This document shows positions 52,551 to 60,517 of a stretch of DNA of 64,000 nucleotides, in pieces. The stretch is from Streptomyces sporangiiformans (GTDB lineage: Bacteria > Actinomycetota > Actinomycetes > Streptomycetales > Streptomycetaceae): contig NZ_VCHX02000044.1 of the NCBI RefSeq assembly GCF_005768555.2, forward strand, positions 14,706-78,705, written 5' to 3'. A program made the translations under genes and the position numbers. Each line of letters opens with the position of its first letter. Position 1 is the first letter of the stretch. The notes beneath the pieces were generated by a model. That model was not told where the DNA came from. It saw nothing but the letters and a program-made list of their open reading frames with translations, and ran no database searches.

Positions 52551-53576
52551 ATGACCACCCAGCAGCCTCTTGCCGTCGGCCTCATCGGCGTCGGACGGAT
52601 GGGTTCGTTCCACGCCGAGACCCTCGCCCACCGGCTTCCGGGCGTCCGGCTCGCCGCGCTCGCCGACCCTGCCCCCGGCGCCGCGCGGAGCCTGGGCGAC
52701 CGGCTCGGCTGCGCCACCGCCTGCACGGACATCGGTGAACTGCTCGCCGACCCGCGGATCGACGCGGTGGTGATCGCCACCCCGGCCCGTACCCACGCGG
52801 GCCTCGTCGAGGCGGCGGCCGGGGCGGGCAAGGCGGTCTACTGCGAGAAACCCATGGCCGTCACCCTCGCCGAGGCCGACCGCGCCATCGCCTCCGCCGC
52901 CGAGGCGGGCGTGCCGCTCCAAGTGGGCTTCAACCGCCGCTACGACGCGGGTTTCCGGGCCGCCCACGCGAAGGTCGCCGCCGGCGGCATCGGCACACCG
53001 CAGCTGCTGCGTTCGCTCACTCGCGATCCCCAACTGGCTGATCCGGCCCGCATAGCGCCGTGGACGATCTTCCTGGAGACCCTCATCCACGACTTCGACG
53101 TCCTGCGCCACCTCAACCCCGGTGCCGAGCCCGTCGAGGTCTTCGCGACGGCGGACGCCCTGGTCCGCCCCGACTTCAAGGACCGCGGCCTGCTTGACAC
53201 CGCCGTCGTCACCGTCCGCTTCGACAACGGCGCCCTCGCCACCGCCGAGGCCAGCTTCCAGGCCGTCTATGGCTACGACGTTCGCGCCGAGGTCTTCGGC
53301 TCTGCCGGGATGCTCACCATGGGTGACGTCCGCCGCACCCACCTGACCGCATACGGCCCGGACGGTGTCGCCGCCGAGTCCGTCACCTACGACCAGCACC
53401 TCTTTCACGACGCCTACGTGGCCGAACTCGCCGACTTCGCCGACAGTGTCCGCACCGGGCGCACCCCCTCCGTCACCGGCGAGGACGCACGCGCCGCCCT
53501 GTCCATCGCCCTCGCCGCCATCCGGTCCGTCACCACGGGCGGCACCGTCCGAGTCGACGAACTCCAGGACCGGTGA
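52551..53576 (+). CDS. Gfo/Idh/MocA oxidoreductase, inositol 2-dehydrogenase-like
   Basis: The 341-residue enzyme has an N-terminal NAD fold (AVGLIGVGRMGSFHAETLAH), VVIATPARTHAGLVEAAAGA, and the family EKP motif (GKAVYCEKPMAVTLAEADRA), whose Lys helps catalysis. The C-terminal part has LQVGFNRRYDAGFRAAHAKV and the active-site LETLIHDFDVLRHLNPGAEP with the conserved Asp and His. These features match IolG-type inositol dehydrogenases. It is the second gene of the LacI-controlled operon, 163 bases after the TIM-barrel gene, a gap mostly filled by repeats. Confidence 0.87.
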   Translation: MTTQQPLAVGLIGVGRMGSFHAETLAHRLPGVRLAALADPAPGAARSLGDRLGCATACTDIGELLADPRIDAVVIATPARTHAGLVEAAAGAGKAVYCEKPMAVTLAEADRAIASAAEAGVPLQVGFNRRYDAGFRAAHAKVAAGGIGTPQLLRSLTRDPQLADPARIAPWTIFLETLIHDFDVLRHLNPGAEPVEVFATADALVRPDFKDRGLLDTAVVTVRFDNGALATAEASFQAVYGYDVRAEVFGSAGMLTMGDVRRTHLTAYGPDGVAAESVTYDQHLFHDAYVAELADFADSVRTGRTPSVTGEDARAALSIALAAIRSVTTGGTVRVDELQDR

Positions 53577-53625
53577 CGCGACTCGTGTCGGTCGGCGCAT
53601 GGCCTCCCCGGACCGCGTCGTACCC

Positions 53626-53661
53626 GTCGGTGGCGTGAAGCTTCCTTGTCACGCCACCGAC
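53626..53661. terminator. Bidirectional terminator hairpin
   Basis: A perfect 13-bp stem (53626-53638 with 53649-53661) has a 10-base loop. It lies between the ends of the convergent dehydrogenase gene (53576) and FMN reductase gene (53695). Confidence 0.8.
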
Positions 53662-53670
53662 AGGTGACGC

Positions 53671-53709
53671 CGTCAGGCCGCGGCGGTGCGCTCGTCAGGC
53701 CGCGGCGGT
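53671..53709. repeat. 22-bp tandem duplication spanning the FMN-reductase stop codon
   Basis: CGTCAGGCCGCGGCGGT occurs at 53671-53687 and again at 53693-53709, 22 bases apart. Read on the minus strand, each copy has the last Ala codons followed by TGA; the right-hand copy is the real gene end (53695). Confidence 0.8.
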
Positions 53710-54255
53710 CGCGGTCTGGGAGGTGAGCTGCTTGATGACCTCGGTCAGACCGGCGACCACCTCGTGGTCGTCGCCGGGGTGGGTCTCGGCGAAGCGGGTG
53801 ACCGAGCCGGGGATGGACAGCTTGACGTCCTCCAGCACGGTGGCGCCGGCGATGCCGATGGACTTGCGGGCGTCGTCCTGCGCCCAGACGCCGCCGTACT
53901 GACCGAACGCGGTGCCGACCACGGCCACCGGCTTGCCGGATACGGCGCCGGCGCCGAACGGGCGGGACAGCCAGTCGATCGCGTTCTTCAGCACGGCCGG
54001 CATGGTGCCGTTGTACTCCGGCGAGAACAGCAGGAACGCGTCGACCTGTCCGGCCACCGCGCGCAGCCGGACGGCGGCCTCGGGCACGCTGCCCTCGACG
54101 TCGACGTCCTCGTTGTAGAACGGCACATCGGCCAGTCCTTCGAAGAGCTCGACCTCTACGTCGGCGGGGGCGTGCTTGACGGCCGCCTCGGCGAGCTGAC
54201 GGTTGTGGGAACCGGCGCGAAGGCTGCCGACGAGCGCGAGGATACGTACAGACAT
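53695..54255 (-). CDS. NADPH-dependent FMN reductase
   Basis: The 186-residue flavodoxin-like protein has the FMN-phosphate loop near the start (LALVGSLRAGSHNRQLAEAA) and the isoalloxazine-binding LLFSPEYNGTMPAVLKNAID typical of NADPH:FMN/azo/chromate/quinone reductases. It should act in the cytoplasm. ATG 54255 is the start. It is divergent from a TetR gene, with two palindromic operators between them, suggesting induction by a toxic compound. The last codons and stop are tandemly duplicated. Confidence 0.88.
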   Translation of the reverse strand: MSVRILALVGSLRAGSHNRQLAEAAVKHAPADVEVELFEGLADVPFYNEDVDVEGSVPEAAVRLRAVAGQVDAFLLFSPEYNGTMPAVLKNAIDWLSRPFGAGAVSGKPVAVVGTAFGQYGGVWAQDDARKSIGIAGATVLEDVKLSIPGSVTRFAETHPGDDHEVVAGLTEVIKQLTSQTATAAA

Positions 54256-54288
54256 GAGCGGTACTCCCAGGTGGAACGTGCGATGAGG

Positions 54289-54339
54289 AACCGGACCGTG
54301 GTCCGGTTTCATTTGTACCAGCTAAGCGGACCGCGGTCC
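54289..54339. promoter_or_regulatory. Two TetR-type operators in the FMN-reductase/tetR divergent gap
   Basis: AACCGGACCGTGGTCCGGTT (54289-54308) is a 9-bp-arm palindrome. GGACCGCGGTCC (54328-54339) is a perfect 12-bp one. Both share CGGACCNNGGTCC. Centres are 35 bases apart. The second lies 32 bases before the tetR start. Confidence 0.8.
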
Positions 54340-54370
54340 ATATCTATTCCCGGGAGGCTACGCTGAAGGC

Positions 54371-55021
54371 ATGACCGAGCCGTTCCCGCCTTCTGCCGCC
54401 GTGCACGACGTCTCCCGTCGAGTGGATCTCACACTCTGCGCACCGGAGGAGCAGCCCCGGCTGCGAGCCGACGCCGCGCGCAACCGTACGCGCCTGCTGG
54501 AGGTGGCCGCCAAGCTCGCCACCGAGCGCGGTGCCGCGAACGTGACCATGGAGGCCGTGGCCTGCGCCGCCCAGGTCGGCAAGGGCACCGTCTTCCGGCG
54601 GTTCGGCGACCGCGCCGGACTCATGCTGGCGCTCCTGGACCACCATGAGCAGCAGCTCCAGGCCGCCTTCCTGACCGGTCCGCCGCCGCTGGGGCCGGAC
54701 GCCCCCGCCGCCGAGCGGCTGCGCGCCTTCGGCCCGGCCGTCATGCGTCACGAACAGGCCAACCGCGACCTCTATTTGGCCGCCAACGCGGATCTGCGCC
54801 GTCATTTCGGCTCCCCGGCCTATCACCTCAGGGTCGGTCATGTCGCGCTGCTGCTACGGCAGTTGAGAGCCGACGTCGACACGGCGCTCGTGGCGCACAC
54901 CCTGCTCGGGAGTCTTGAGATCACCCTCGTCGAACACCTGCTGGCGCAGCGGGAGATGACCATGGAACGCCTGGAGGCCGGCTGGTACGAACTCGTCGCG
55001 CGCCTGTGCGTGGAGGCGTAG
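54371..55021 (+). CDS. TetR-family regulator
   Basis: The 216-residue regulator has the HTH at about residues 36-82: LLEVAAKLATERGAANVTME, AVACAAQVGKGTVFRRFGDR. The variable helical ligand domain follows, ending in LEAGWYELVARLCVEA. There is an extra N-terminal 30 residues (TEPFPPSAAVHDVSRRVDLT), so the first ATG may not be the true start, though no better one with ribosome site is seen. It likely represses itself and the divergent FMN reductase. Confidence 0.88.
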   Translation: MTEPFPPSAAVHDVSRRVDLTLCAPEEQPRLRADAARNRTRLLEVAAKLATERGAANVTMEAVACAAQVGKGTVFRRFGDRAGLMLALLDHHEQQLQAAFLTGPPPLGPDAPAAERLRAFGPAVMRHEQANRDLYLAANADLRRHFGSPAYHLRVGHVALLLRQLRADVDTALVAHTLLGSLEITLVEHLLAQREMTMERLEAGWYELVARLCVEA

Positions 55022-55132
55022 GGCTGCCCCTGCTTGTTCGCCGAGCCAGGCGAGTGCGCTGCCCGCCCCCGCGCCCGGGTGGATGCGGTCCCAGGCCATC
55101 GTCCGCGCGGTGCCATAGCGGCGGGGCGGCGT

Positions 55133-56248
55133 TCAGCGCTTCAGGCTGACGATGACCAAGGAGTCTCCGACGGTGCCGACGCCGATTATCTTGTCGGTGC
55201 CCGGGACCGCCGTGATGGCGTTCAGCCGGAGCGACTGCTGTGAGTCGGAATCGATCCCGTCGATGCTCGGCGGCTTTGACTGCGCGATTTCTTCGCACAG
55301 CCCGTCCGCGGTGAGGTATCGGCTGGCACTGAGGACCGCCCCACGCTTACCGTCGTCGACCCAGGCGCCGCGGTCGCCGCATGCTCCCTCGGAGTTCGGC
55401 AGCGTGATCCATCGGGTGCCGTTCCGGCGCCGCCGGATGTCCTCCGGAGGGGGGTCGGGTTCGTCGTCCTCGCTGATGGAGGTGTGGTCGCCGTAGACGC
55501 GGACGTCGTCCTTCGCCAGCGCGACGACCTCGGTGAAGTAGGCGAGCTCCTCGGGTGCCGGGACGGTGTAGTGGTACTCCGGCGTCCGTACGGTCTTCCA
55601 GGCGCGGCCGTCCCAGTGCATGGTGGCGGGCTGGGCACCCTTCTGACCCAGGTCCTCGTCGAAACCATCGGGGTGGTGGTAGCCCACCGCCCACAGGTCG
55701 TCGGACGCGACGCCGTCGAGTGCGGTGACGGTGACGGGCAGGTCCATGGCCCTCCAGCCGGTGCCGTCCCAGTGGTACGCCCCGGTCTCGCCGTCGAGGA
55801 CCCAGATGTCGTCCGCGGCGAATGCCCGCACATCACTGGCCCGGTGGCCGGCGGGGAGCTCGGGCAGTGCCGTCCAGCGCGTGCCGTCCCAGCGGGCCAT
55901 CCGTGACACGTTCCCCTCGTCCAGGCTTGCCGTGAACAGGAAGCCGCCGGAGTCCACGGCGTCGAAGCGCACATGGTCGAAGACTCTGGCGCCGAGCGAA
56001 GCCGGCATGGGGCGGTGCTGCCACCCAGTGCCGTCGTCGTGCAGGAGGAGGCCGTCGCCCGCCGCCCATGTGTCGTCGTCGGCGGTCGCGATCACGGCGG
56101 ACAGCGTGCCCGTGTCGGTGAAGACCTTGTCGTAGGTCCAGGTCTTACCGGAGTCGATCACGGCGCGTAGGGCCACCACCGAGACGAACCAGAGCAGGAG
56201 CACGGCGAGCACCGCGTTGACCTTGAGCATGCGCATGTTCACGTACAT
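55133..56248 (-). CDS. Membrane-anchored beta-propeller-like protein
   Basis: The 371-residue protein starts with an N-terminal helix (AVLAVLLLWFVSVVALRAVI, about 14-33). Its outside domain has repeated blades ending in W-D: TWAAGDGLLLHDDGTGWQHR, SRMARWDGTRWTALPELPAG, IWVLDGETGAYHWDGTGWRA and ATMHWDGRAWKTVRTPEYHY. The repeats are those of sialidase/galactose-oxidase-like propellers, without recognised catalytic residues. ATG 56248 follows GGGGAAC. Conserved Cys pairs are near the end (EGACGDRGAWVDDG, ADGLCEEIAQ). The function is unknown. Downstream, 55022-55132 has no signal. Confidence 0.72.
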   Translation of the reverse strand: MYVNMRMLKVNAVLAVLLLWFVSVVALRAVIDSGKTWTYDKVFTDTGTLSAVIATADDDTWAAGDGLLLHDDGTGWQHRPMPASLGARVFDHVRFDAVDSGGFLFTASLDEGNVSRMARWDGTRWTALPELPAGHRASDVRAFAADDIWVLDGETGAYHWDGTGWRAMDLPVTVTALDGVASDDLWAVGYHHPDGFDEDLGQKGAQPATMHWDGRAWKTVRTPEYHYTVPAPEELAYFTEVVALAKDDVRVYGDHTSISEDDEPDPPPEDIRRRRNGTRWITLPNSEGACGDRGAWVDDGKRGAVLSASRYLTADGLCEEIAQSKPPSIDGIDSDSQQSLRLNAITAVPGTDKIIGVGTVGDSLVIVSLKR

Positions 56249-56524
56249 GTTCCCCGCCTCGTGCTGAGCCCGAGCCCCCGGCCCGGGGCCGCAGAGCATA
56301 CGCTCCGACCCCTCGCCCGGAACCACGCCAACCGCGCCGCCGGCCGGCTGGGCACCCCGGTGCGGGACATGATCTTGTTCATGTGTGTCTGGAGCGGTCG
56401 GGCAGCGGCAAGGGTTGCTGCCTTTACGTTTTCTGCACCGTTGGCTCTGCGTATCTGCCCTGTTCGCGGTGCTGCCGCCGGTGATCGCCTCGCGGGGTGG
56501 CACTGGCCGCGGTTGGACCTGTTG

Positions 56525-56866
56525 TCACAACGGCTTGCCGTCCCGCGGGAGCCTGGTGCTGATCGTCCTGTCAAGTTCCGCCATGGTGCGGCGGAACGCC
56601 GCTTCCAGATCGACGTCGTAGCGGTGGGCCAGGATGAGCACCGACCACAGGCAGTCCGCGAGCTCGTGCTCCAGCGCCGCCCGCCCGCCCGGCATCTCCC
56701 GGGCGCCCTCCTCGGCCATCACCAGCTTGGCCAGATCTCCGACATCGCCTACGAAGCCGAGCATGAACTCCTCCCGCGTCCACACCCGGCCCCGCTCCTG
56801 CACATTCAGCTCGTCGTACAGATCATGTATATGCATCGCCTGCTGCAGCAGGTCTTCGAGGCTCAC
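56525..56866 (-). CDS. MazG-like nucleotide pyrophosphohydrolase
   Basis: The 113-residue all-helical protein has the MazG pattern: EEFMLGFVGDVGDLAKLVMA with a first Glu/Asp set, and ALEHELADCLWSVLILAHRY with the second (ExxD). Members hydrolyse NTPs or damaged nucleotides to NMP and pyrophosphate using Mg. GTG 56866 follows AGGAGG by 8 bases; upstream open frame is unlikely to be translated. Nearby, 56249-56524 holds no gene I can support. Confidence 0.78.
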   Translation of the reverse strand: MSLEDLLQQAMHIHDLYDELNVQERGRVWTREEFMLGFVGDVGDLAKLVMAEEGAREMPGGRAALEHELADCLWSVLILAHRYDVDLEAAFRRTMAELDRTISTRLPRDGKPL

Positions 56867-57035
56867 CGCATGCCCCTCCTGATCCGGGTCGAGACGAACA
56901 TGATCCCCAGGCAGGCACCGACAGGCTGAGCGCCGAATCGGCCAAATGAAGCACTCACTGGCCAACTGTCAGGTTCTGCCCGCTCTTCCGTGACGACCAA
57001 GACCTCGTTCTTTGGTGTGCTTGAGGCTGTAGGGG

Positions 57036-57467
57036 CTATGCGTCGGCCCATCCGGCGGTGTTCGAGTAGGACTCGTAGGAGTAGCGGGTACTGCGGTCCC
57101 ACGCCTCGCCGGTGATGCGCCGGTATGCCTCGTCTGGGACGTAGAGCAGCCCCTCCGCCCAGATCAGATCTGCGGCGTAGGGGGTGAAGAGCTGCGGATC
57201 GCGGAGTACTGATTCGTATACTTCACGGCCGGCGGCCACGACGGCTGCGCGGGTGTAGAGGAAGCTGTCGCTCGACAGGTCGTGCCCGTACTCCTTGCGA
57301 TCCAGCCGGTAGAGCGCCCATGACAGTTGTTCGGCAAACCCGATGACCACCGCTGGCCGTCCGGCGGCCAGACGGTCCGTCAGTGCTGCGGCCAGTTGCT
57401 CGGCGTAGGGGTCGGGCGTGGACGGTGTGCAGTCGTCGATGAGCTGCCAAAAGGCGTTCTCGTTCAT
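57036..57467 (-). CDS. DUF4240-domain protein
   Basis: The 143-residue protein begins MNENAFWQLIDDCTPSTPDP, the DUF4240 opening (FWxLID). It continues with VVIGFAEQLSWALYRLDRKE and FLYTRAAVVAAGREVYESVL, and ends with ADLIWAEGLLYVPDEAYRR and WDRSTRYSYESYSNTAGW. Members are common in Streptomyces and have no known function. ATG 57467 was selected; ATG 57479 is four codons upstream. It neighbours an IS5-family remnant. Confidence 0.82.
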   Translation of the reverse strand: MNENAFWQLIDDCTPSTPDPYAEQLAAALTDRLAAGRPAVVIGFAEQLSWALYRLDRKEYGHDLSSDSFLYTRAAVVAAGREVYESVLRDPQLFTPYAADLIWAEGLLYVPDEAYRRITGEAWDRSTRYSYESYSNTAGWADA

Positions 57468-57541
57468 GCCGCAGAGCATGACGGACGGTTGTGACAATCG
57501 GCGGGAGGGCAGCTGACCATGGCTCTCCCGTCGGCCCGCAG

Positions 57542-57810
57542 CTACCCGACCAGGCGACGGTGGCAGACGAAGGTCGCCGCGATGGCGGCGAAGGCGAGGA
57601 AGTGCTCGGACTTGCGTTCGTAGCGGCGATGCGGGCGACGGCATCCGGTAGACGACACTGTGCGTTCGACCACCCAGCGATGTCGGCCAAGGCGTTGTGA
57701 CGACTCGATGCCCTTGCGGGCGATCCGATGACGGATGCCTCGTTCGCGAAGCCATTTCCGCAGGTGATCGTAGTCGAACCCCGTGTCAGCAGGCAGCTTG
57801 GCCGCCCTCA
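57542..57810 (-). pseudogene. IS5-family transposase, C-terminal remnant
   Basis: Reading on the minus strand back from TAG at 57542-57544 gives KLPADTGFDYDHLRKWLRER, GIRHRIARKGIESSQRLGRH, RWVVERTVSSTGCRRPHRRY and ERKSEHFLAFAAIAATFVC. These are the last about 85 residues of an IS5-group DDE transposase, including the final catalytic Glu (VVERT). The N-terminal two thirds and the left inverted repeat are missing. The frame stays open to about 57874, but homology stops near 57800. No terminal repeats or target duplication could be recognised. Confidence 0.8.
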
Positions 57811-57928
57811 GGAATATGCGCCCCAGGTGCGCCGGTATGCGGCCCCTTGAAGGTGCTGGTCCACCCGAGAACTGTCAGTTCGCTGGTTCCGGCGGTTCTC
57901 TGTGCTTTGGCAGGCAAGCGGTCCGCTG

Positions 57929-58156
57929 ATGCCGCACGCCGACAGGACCCGCTACCAGCTCGCCGTCGACCCGAGTGAGGAAGCCGCGCTCTCCGAGGCG
58001 CTCAGCCGTTGCCCCAACGAGTCCATCACGGTCACGCTCCCCCGTCAGCCACGGCCGCCCGGAGGCGGGGACGGGCCGGTCGGAACGGTGCAGACAGTTC
58101 AAAGCCCCGGCTGGACGGGGGAGACCAGCCGGGGCTTTGAGGTTTCCAGGTGGTGA
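57929..58156 (+). CDS. Small possible gene or gene fragment, unknown
   Basis: Seventy-five codons start at ATG 57929 (MPHADRTRYQLAVDPSEEAA, LSEALSRCPNESITVTLPRQ). The first 50 have almost exclusively G/C third positions, as in real Streptomyces genes, but there is no good ribosome site, and the end of the frame runs through the terminator hairpin at 58100-58139. It may be the preserved start or a piece of a gene broken by the adjacent IS insertion. No family was recognised. Confidence 0.35.
   Translation: MPHADRTRYQLAVDPSEEAALSEALSRCPNESITVTLPRQPRPPGGGDGPVGTVQTVQSPGWTGETSRGFEVSRW
58100..58139. terminator. Strong hairpin at the end of the small gene
   Basis: A perfect 15-bp stem (58100-58114 with 58125-58139) has a 10-base loop; the right arm ends in CTTTG. 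It resembles an intrinsic terminator, and its position (127 bases from the stop of the tetR gene at 58266) could serve both directions. Confidence 0.75.
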
Positions 58157-58265
58157 CGTGCGGAGGGCGGTCGCCTCTCGGCGGGAGGCTCCATGGGGCT
58201 TCAGCCGGACGATCGTCCCCATGGTTAGCGCCGGCCTTGTGGCAATGGCCTCGACGCCGGACGGT

Positions 58266-59009
58266 TCACGTCTGCGGGACGAGGTGGTCGAGGAGGGCGT
58301 CTATGCCCGCGGTGAGTTGTTGTTCGCCCGCGGGCGTTGCCAGGGCAGGGCCGAGGGCGCGCAGGCGGGGAAAGTCGCTGGCGGGCAGGCGGTGGAGGCC
58401 GAGGCGGATGGCGGGTTCGGGCTCGTCCGGGTCGTCCACGATCTGCCGCAGTTCGATCACGATGTAGCCCAGCACCCAGGACAGGAACGTCCGGTACACG
58501 GTGAGGGCGGTCCGGTCCTCCAGGCCGGCGGAGTGCAGGAGGGCCAGCAGGCGTTCGTGGCTGCGGAGCACGCCTTGGGGCCGGCGGGTCAGGGGAACGG
58601 TCAGGGGGCGGGTGGCCACCAGGGGGACGACGTGGGGGTGGGCGAGGGCGACCCGGTACATCGCGGTCGCAGTCTTGTGCAGGTCCGCCCGCCATTCCGG
58701 AGTGCCGGGGCGGCTCGGCGGTATGGCGTAGTCGCCGTCGGCGAGGGCTTGGTCGAGCGCGAGGAAGAGCGTTTCGACCAGGCCGTCGAGGAGGTCGTCC
58801 TTGCTGGGGGTGTACCGATAGAGCGCCATGGGTTCGACCCCGAGCTCGTCGGCCACTCTCCGCATGCTCAGGCTCGCCAGCCCCACCTCGTCCACCACGG
58901 CGAGCGCCGTGTTCAGCACGCGTTCCCGGGTCAGTCGACTTCGGCCGGCGCGGTCGGGTCGATCAGGGCTCCCGCCGCCCGGGATGCCGGACTGCATGCG
59001 ATCCGACAT
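58266..59009 (-). CDS. TetR-family regulator
   Basis: The 247-residue regulator has HTH SRLTRERVLNTALAVVDEVG, LASLSMRRVADELGVEPMAL and YRYTPSKDDLLDGLVETLFL (about 24-75). A TetR_C_1-like ligand domain follows, with YRVALAHPHVVPLVATRPLT and VYRTFLSWVLGYIVIELRQI. ATG 59009 follows GGGAGG; ATG 58997 is four codons in. It diverges from the proline-repeat gene across 156 AT-richer bases, but no palindrome stood out there. The ligand is unknown. Confidence 0.87.
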   Translation of the reverse strand: MSDRMQSGIPGGGSPDRPDRAGRSRLTRERVLNTALAVVDEVGLASLSMRRVADELGVEPMALYRYTPSKDDLLDGLVETLFLALDQALADGDYAIPPSRPGTPEWRADLHKTATAMYRVALAHPHVVPLVATRPLTVPLTRRPQGVLRSHERLLALLHSAGLEDRTALTVYRTFLSWVLGYIVIELRQIVDDPDEPEPAIRLGLHRLPASDFPRLRALGPALATPAGEQQLTAGIDALLDHLVPQT

Positions 59010-59165
59010 TGCGCACCTCCCAAGCTCTCCGTGGCCCATCAGGTCACGGATCTGCCCCCTCTTGACTCTGATATGGGCCAGGTGAACAGTGGAAATATAC
59101 CGCATAAATGGACAAAAGAAACGGTTGTATCGGGGAGGGGCCCGGAGCTGAGCGAGGGAGTCGTC

Positions 59166-60401
59166 ATGACCCCGGAGGAAATACTGAGCCTGAATATTGG
59201 GCAACTGCAAAAGGTGTCTCTGAGCCAGGAGGAACTGCGGCAGCTGAGCCCAGATCAAATGCGGCAACTGGGCAAGAACCTTGATTACGCTGCCCGGCAC
59301 GCCGGCGGCTGGTCCGCCCACGTCGAACGAGAGATGCACCGAGCCCAGCAACTCGCCGATTGGGCCGGGAAGCAGGTCAGATTTTTCGAGCAGCTGGCCG
59401 ACACTGACCCGGCGAAGCGGCAGGGCCTGCAGGATGCCGTGAGGCTATGGAGCAAAAACGGGGCGGAGGCAGGGGATGCGCTGCTGCGGCTCGAAGGCAC
59501 GCCGGGAAGGATCGGCTGGCAGGGAAGGCACGAGAATGCGCTGAACAACCGGCAGCTCCTGCAGACGGTGCGCCAAGCCGCCGGCCAGGGTGCTGAGGCT
59601 TTCGGCACGGCCGGGCGGAAGGTGAGCGAGGGTGGCGGCCAGAGCCGTCTGGCGTCGCTCTGGCAGAGCGTCGCGAACAGCCCTCTCGGCCGGTTCCTCA
59701 CGAGGGCCGCAGACAAGACGGCCAGCACAGGGGCCCAGATGGCGAGCGCCGTGGGCAGGGGGATCAGCAGCGGCTGGCACCTGCTCAGGAACCCGGCGCA
59801 GTGGGGGCCCACGCTCAGGAACGCCTTGGCCGGGATCGGCACCGCCGCGGGGGCTCTCTGGAACCTCGGGAGAGCCGGCGTAGCTGCCATTTTGCGAGGC
59901 ATCCCCGGCGGTCCGAAGGGGATTCTCATTTCCCTCGGGGTGGCTGCGGCGGCGGGCGTCGGCGTGGCGTTGGCCAACACCGGGGGCAGCGACGCCCCAG
60001 ACAGACCGCCGAGCGTGCCGGGCGAGAAGCAGCCGGATGAGCAGCCGCCTCCGCCTGGCGACCAGCCGGGCGACCAGCCGCCCCCGCCTGCGGACGAGCA
60101 GCCGCCTCCGCCTGGCGACCAGCCCGGCGAACAACCCGGCGACCAGCCCGGCGACCAGCCCGGCGACCAGCCCGGCGACCAGCCCGGCGAGCAGCCGGGC
60201 GACCAGCCGCCCCCGCCTGCGGACGAGCAGCCGCCTCCGCCTGCCGACCAGCCCGGCGAGCAGCCGCCTGGCGACCAGCCCAGTGAACAGCCCGCTGAGC
60301 CGCCGCCACCCCATGAGGAGCCTGCCCCGCCACCGGCTGAGCCCCAGCCCCACCAGCCGCAGCCACCGGCACCGCCGCCTGCCCCGGCACCGGTCCCGTA
60401 A
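59166..60401 (+). CDS. Proline-repeat membrane protein of unknown function
   Basis: The 411-residue protein has three parts. N-terminal helices (LNIGQLQKVSLSQEELRQLS, WSAHVEREMHRAQQLADWAG) come first. A Gly/Ala-rich region follows with ALAGIGTAAGALWNLGRAGV and the hydrophobic ILISLGVAAAAGVGVALAN (about 258-276). A C-terminal, probably outside, region of about 130 residues is built from PGDQ/PGEQ and PPPADEQ/PPPPGDQ repeats. Codon use at the start is unlike the neighbours (ATA, AAT, ATT, CAA), suggesting transfer. ATG 59166 follows GAGGGAG. No family was recognised. TetR is divergent, and an IS remnant is 1.3 kb away. Confidence 0.72.
   Translation: MTPEEILSLNIGQLQKVSLSQEELRQLSPDQMRQLGKNLDYAARHAGGWSAHVEREMHRAQQLADWAGKQVRFFEQLADTDPAKRQGLQDAVRLWSKNGAEAGDALLRLEGTPGRIGWQGRHENALNNRQLLQTVRQAAGQGAEAFGTAGRKVSEGGGQSRLASLWQSVANSPLGRFLTRAADKTASTGAQMASAVGRGISSGWHLLRNPAQWGPTLRNALAGIGTAAGALWNLGRAGVAAILRGIPGGPKGILISLGVAAAAGVGVALANTGGSDAPDRPPSVPGEKQPDEQPPPPGDQPGDQPPPPADEQPPPPGDQPGEQPGDQPGDQPGDQPGDQPGEQPGDQPPPPADEQPPPPADQPGEQPPGDQPSEQPAEPPPPHEEPAPPPAEPQPHQPQPPAPPPAPAPVP
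60063..60243 (+). repeat. Coding repeat: 52-bp direct repeat and 12-bp array
   Basis: A 52-base segment at 60063-60114 is repeated exactly at 60192-60243. Between them, about six copies of a 12-base unit (CCCGGCGACCAG with few changes) run from 60121 to 60192. All stay in frame of the proline-repeat protein, so copy-number change would lengthen or shorten its tail by multiples of four residues. Confidence 0.85.
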
Positions 60402-60517
60402 AGAAACCCTGCCGGCGCAGGCCTCTCACGGGGCGCGCCGGAGGCCGGCCGCACGTCGTGGTGCCGGCTGCTGGGCAAGGCAAGCTTGGAAGCAGGGCCG
60501 TTGACTCGTCAGGCGAC

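Noticed and set aside
56249..56524. Leftward 111-codon frame in the gap between the propeller and MazG-like genes
   Set aside because: Arg/Ala-rich, overlaps both flanking genes and has no ribosome site.
57542..57874. Complete insertion sequence
   Set aside because: Only the C-terminal part of the transposase is present; no second orf, terminal inverted repeats or target duplication found.
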